Shown one piece after another: positions 5,222 through 7,388 of a stretch of DNA of 7,388 nucleotides (position 1 is its first letter; the number at the start of each line of letters is the position of its first letter). This DNA comes from Bacillota bacterium. GTDB taxonomy: Bacteria; Bacillota; Dethiobacteria; DTU022. The notes beneath the pieces are model-generated. The model was not told the DNA's origin. It saw only the letters and a list, made by a program, of their open reading frames with translations, and made no database searches. The DNA is taken from positions 1-7,388 of the forward strand of contig JAAZIE010000261.1 in NCBI GenBank assembly GCA_012510305.1, read 5' to 3'. A program made the translations under genes and the position numbers.

Positions 5222-6916
5222 GTGCTGCTCAATCCGAAGGATCATCAACGCGATTATCCCGATGCTCTTTCGCGGGAGATCATGCTCAAGACGATCGATT
5301 TCTTTGAAAGCAAGGGCAAGGTGAAGCTGAAGGAAGATGACCGTGAAAGGGTCTGGTACGATGACTTTTTGCAGTTTATCAAAGAGAACGAGATCTTCTA
5401 CCAGTTGCTCACCCCCGGGCAATACGGGGAGGAGGGCTGCCGCTGGGACAGCTGGCGGAACTGTGAATTCAATGAAATACTGGCATTTTACGGGCTCCAC
5501 TACTGGTACACCTGGCAGGTTTCCATCCTCGGGCTGGGCCCGATCTGGATGAGCAAGAACGATCAGGCCAAGCGCCGCGCGGCGCAGCTGCTCAAAGAGG
5601 GCCATGTTTTTGCCTTCGGCCTTTCGGAGAGGGAACACGGCGCCGACATCTACTCCACATCGACGAAGCTGGCCCCGCAGCCCGACGGAACCTACCGGGC
5701 CAACGGCGAGAAGTACTATATCGGCAACGGCAATATCGCCGAGATGGTCTCCACCTTCGGCAAGGTTGAAGGGACCGACGAGTATGTCTTTTTCACGGCC
5801 AACTACAAGCACAAAAATTACGAGCTGGTCAAGAACATTATCAACTCCCAGTCGTACGTGGCCGATTTTATCCTGCGCGACTATCCCATCTCCGAAGAAG
5901 AGATCCTTTCAAGAGGCGCCGGCGCCTGGGACGATGCCCTGAACACGGTCAACGTGGGCAAGTACAACCTCGGCTGGGCCTCTATCGGTATCTGCACCCA
6001 TGCTTTTTACGAGGCGCTGAACCATGCCGCCAACCGCAGCCTCTACGGTATCTATGTGACCGACTTTCCCCATGTAAAGCAGCTCTTCACCGATGCCTAT
6101 GCCCGCCTGGTGGCGATGAAGCTCTTCGCCCTGCGCGCGGCGGACTATATGCGCGCAGCTACGCTTGAAGACAGGCGCTACCTGCTCTACAACCCCACCA
6201 TGAAGATGAAGGTGACCACCCAGGGTGAAGAGGTGATCAACCTGCTCTGGGACGTGATCGCGGCGAAGGGTTTTGAGAGCGATACCTATTTTGAGATGGC
6301 CGCCCGCGATATCCGGGCGCTGCCGAAGCTGGAGGGGACCGTCCACGTCAATATCGCCCTGATCAACAAATTTATCCCCAACTATTTTTTCAACCACCAG
6401 GACTACCCGGAGCTGCCGCGGCAGGATCAGCCGCAGCATGACCGTTTTCTTTTTGAGCAGGGCCCGGCCAGGGGGCTGGGGAAGATCCGCTTTCATGACT
6501 TTGCCCCGGCATACGATCGCTATGATCTGCCCAATGTACACCTCTTCAAGGAGCAGATCGCTCTCTTCAAAGAGCTTCTCCTGGGCGCTGCGCCCACTGC
6601 AGAGCAGCAAAAAGACACCGATCTCATGCTCACCCTGGGCGAGCTCTTCACCCTCATCGTTTACGGGCAGCTCATCCTGGAAAACGCGGTGATCTATGAA
6701 CTGGATGACGATCTCGTCGACCAGATCTTCGATTTCATGGTCCGCGACTTCTCCAAGTTTGCCCTGCAGCTCTACAGCAAGCGAGGTGTCAGCGCGGCCC
6801 AGGCCGAGGGGCTGAAGAAGATGCTCCTGAAACCGGCTGATGACGCCAAGAAGTTCGATCGCTTCTGGAGCGACCGGGTCCTGTCGCTGAAAGACACCTA
6901 CGAGATGAGCCCCTAG
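5222..6916 (+). CDS. Acyl-CoA dehydrogenase family protein, long form
   Basis: A flavoprotein of the acyl-CoA dehydrogenase superfamily, expected to oxidise an acyl-CoA to the 2-enoyl-CoA with FAD and pass electrons to an electron-transfer flavoprotein; the substrate cannot be read from sequence. The start is GTG at 5222, 8 nt after a perfect AAGGAGG (5207-5213); an upstream in-frame GTG at 5213 overlaps that motif and is rejected. The product has 564 residues. Residues 1-130 are the helical N-terminal domain. GLSEREHGADIYST (about 133-146) occupies the place of the usual TEPxxGSD flavin/substrate motif, and NGEKYYIGNG (161-170) matches the NGxKxxIxNG motif. R272 in NRSLYG resembles the flavin-contacting RxxFG, and RDIRALPKLEGT (362-373) matches the RDxRxxxIYEGT region, so E371 is the likely catalytic base. 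About 170-190 further residues follow, unlike the 380-400-residue classical enzymes. No partner gene lies alongside. Confidence 0.88.
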   Translation: MLLNPKDHQRDYPDALSREIMLKTIDFFESKGKVKLKEDDRERVWYDDFLQFIKENEIFYQLLTPGQYGEEGCRWDSWRNCEFNEILAFYGLHYWYTWQVSILGLGPIWMSKNDQAKRRAAQLLKEGHVFAFGLSEREHGADIYSTSTKLAPQPDGTYRANGEKYYIGNGNIAEMVSTFGKVEGTDEYVFFTANYKHKNYELVKNIINSQSYVADFILRDYPISEEEILSRGAGAWDDALNTVNVGKYNLGWASIGICTHAFYEALNHAANRSLYGIYVTDFPHVKQLFTDAYARLVAMKLFALRAADYMRAATLEDRRYLLYNPTMKMKVTTQGEEVINLLWDVIAAKGFESDTYFEMAARDIRALPKLEGTVHVNIALINKFIPNYFFNHQDYPELPRQDQPQHDRFLFEQGPARGLGKIRFHDFAPAYDRYDLPNVHLFKEQIALFKELLLGAAPTAEQQKDTDLMLTLGELFTLIVYGQLILENAVIYELDDDLVDQIFDFMVRDFSKFALQLYSKRGVSAAQAEGLKKMLLKPADDAKKFDRFWSDRVLSLKDTYEMSP

Positions 6917-6959
6917 CCGGCGCGGAGACCTCTCCCCCATCTCTTTATGCACAGCCGAA

Positions 6960-6996
6960 AAAGCCGCCGGTCTGCCTGGAGCAGTCCGGCGGCTTT
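6960..6996. terminator. Bidirectional intrinsic terminator
   Basis: AAAGCCGCCGG (6960-6970) pairs perfectly with CCGGCGGCTTT (6986-6996). The inner CTGC (6972-6975) also pairs with GCAG (6981-6984), leaving a 5-nt loop. It lies 43 nt after the acyl-CoA dehydrogenase stop. The plus-strand T-run is short (TTT then AACT), while the minus-strand exit has five Ts (CTTTTTCGG). It is therefore well placed to stop both convergent transcripts, including that of the trmO-like gene. Confidence 0.85.
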
Positions 6997-7020
6997 AACT
7001 GACCGCCTTTCCGGTGCGGT

Positions 7021-7058
7021 AAATCCCCCCTGCCCCCCTTTTTCAAAGGGGGGAATTT
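7021..7058. repeat. C-tract/G-tract hairpin repeat
   Basis: CCCCCCTTT (7033-7041) pairs with AAAGGGGGG (7045-7053) around a TTC loop. A second C-run (7025-7030) preceded by AAAT could pair alternatively with the same G-run and the following AATTT. Elements of this type, which yield false peptides such as FPPLKKGGRG, are dispersed in the intergenic DNA of many bacterial genomes. There is no T-run after it on either strand. Confidence 0.7.
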
Positions 7059-7221
7059 AAGCAGGCTTCGCCCGATCTTTGTTCGCAGGCTGTCCTTTTG
7101 GGGCAGTCCTATAATAAGGATGATCTGAGAGTAGATGGGCGGAGTTGCTCCGGGAAGCTTATTTGCCGGGTTGGACGGAAGGATTAAAAAGGTGATGCAA
7201 CTAATAGCCACTTGCGGACTT
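7059..7221. other. Intergenic region downstream of the trmO-like gene
   Basis: I see no gene. A TATAAT at 7110-7115 on the plus strand has no -35 box at a suitable distance. The only plus-strand reading frame beyond it is antisense to the trmO-like gene, so it is not called a promoter. Confidence 0.4.
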
Positions 7222-7388
7222 TTATTTCAGCCAGCTATCTTTTACCCCGGGGATGCTGTCCAGATCGCTGTAATAGGGCTTCAGATCGAGCAGGGGGCTG
7301 CCGTCCAGGGCGTCGAGCCCCTGCACCGTGAGGCGGTTTCCCTTGACTCCGATCAGCTTGACCACGTTAAAGGCGATGGGGTTCGGAC
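7222..7388 (-). CDS. trmO: TrmO/TsaA-family tRNA (t6A37) methyltransferase, C-terminal part
   Basis: The gene runs off the right edge; only its last 54 complete codons and TAA stop (7224-7222) are inside. The visible protein begins PNPIAFNVVKLIGVKGNR and contains LTVQGLDALDGSPLLDLKPY, the strongly conserved (R)PNPIG and LDGTPLLDIKPY segments of the TsaA-like domain. TrmO uses S-adenosylmethionine to methylate N6-threonylcarbamoyladenosine at position 37 of certain tRNAs. Many bacterial and archaeal members are short single-domain proteins, and the end WLK soon after the KPY motif fits such a form. It converges with the acyl-CoA dehydrogenase gene and probably shares the terminator at 6960-6996. 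The exact substrate and the rest of the gene cannot be judged. Confidence 0.85.
   Translation of the reverse strand, partial: PNPIAFNVVKLIGVKGNRLTVQGLDALDGSPLLDLKPYYSDLDSIPGVKDSWLK

Noticed and set aside
5909..6952. A 347-codon minus-strand reading frame over the acyl-CoA dehydrogenase
   Set aside because: Antisense shadow of a gene with a strong ribosome binding site and clear motifs.
7110..7115. TATAAT as a plus-strand promoter
   Set aside because: No -35 element at 16-18 bp and the only downstream frame is antisense to the trmO-like gene.

Overview
The window holds a compact lysine/diaminopimelate (DAP) biosynthesis operon on the minus strand, transcribed dapB - dapA - dapL - lysA (4592 down to 398). 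A long-form acyl-CoA dehydrogenase gene lies on the plus strand (5222-6916). The last 54 codons of a trmO/tsaA-type tRNA methyltransferase gene enter from the right edge on the minus strand (7222-7388). The rest is intergenic DNA rich in palindromic and tandem repeats. The DapL (LL-DAP aminotransferase) route, strong AGGAGG-type ribosome binding sites, a consensus TATAAT box and moderately high GC fit an anaerobic, syntroph-like member of the Firmicutes/Clostridia. This placement is an inference; Chloroflexi or other dapL-bearing lineages cannot be excluded.

Layout. 1-397: repeats only (a GA-mismatch hairpin, a second hairpin followed by three 24-bp tandem units, a perfect 20-bp palindrome). 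398-4592: the four-gene operon, with a 14-nt dapB/dapA overlap, a dapA stop that directly abuts the dapL ATG, and a 42-nt dapL-lysA gap. 4593-4690: leader and promoter of dapB. 4714-5036: a second, inverted copy of the same repeat modules. 5037-5221: upstream region of the acyl-CoA dehydrogenase. 6917-7221: a bidirectional terminator and a C-tract/G-tract hairpin repeat between two convergent genes.

Together DapA, DapB, DapL and LysA take aspartate semialdehyde plus pyruvate to lysine. The one missing step is LL- to meso-DAP epimerisation (DapF), which is not encoded here. The acyl-CoA dehydrogenase has no evident functional link to lysine synthesis and has its own ribosome binding site.

I see no new gene system. 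The observations most worth checking are: (1) lysA has no ATG, GTG or TTG before its PLP lysine and appears to start at ATC, or to have lost its start codon; (2) two repeat types in this window can be written as one hairpin family with compensatory stem changes and conserved tandem GA mismatches; (3) these modules flank the dap-lys operon in mirror-image order, and the 24-bp tandem units reiterate one arm of the hairpin.
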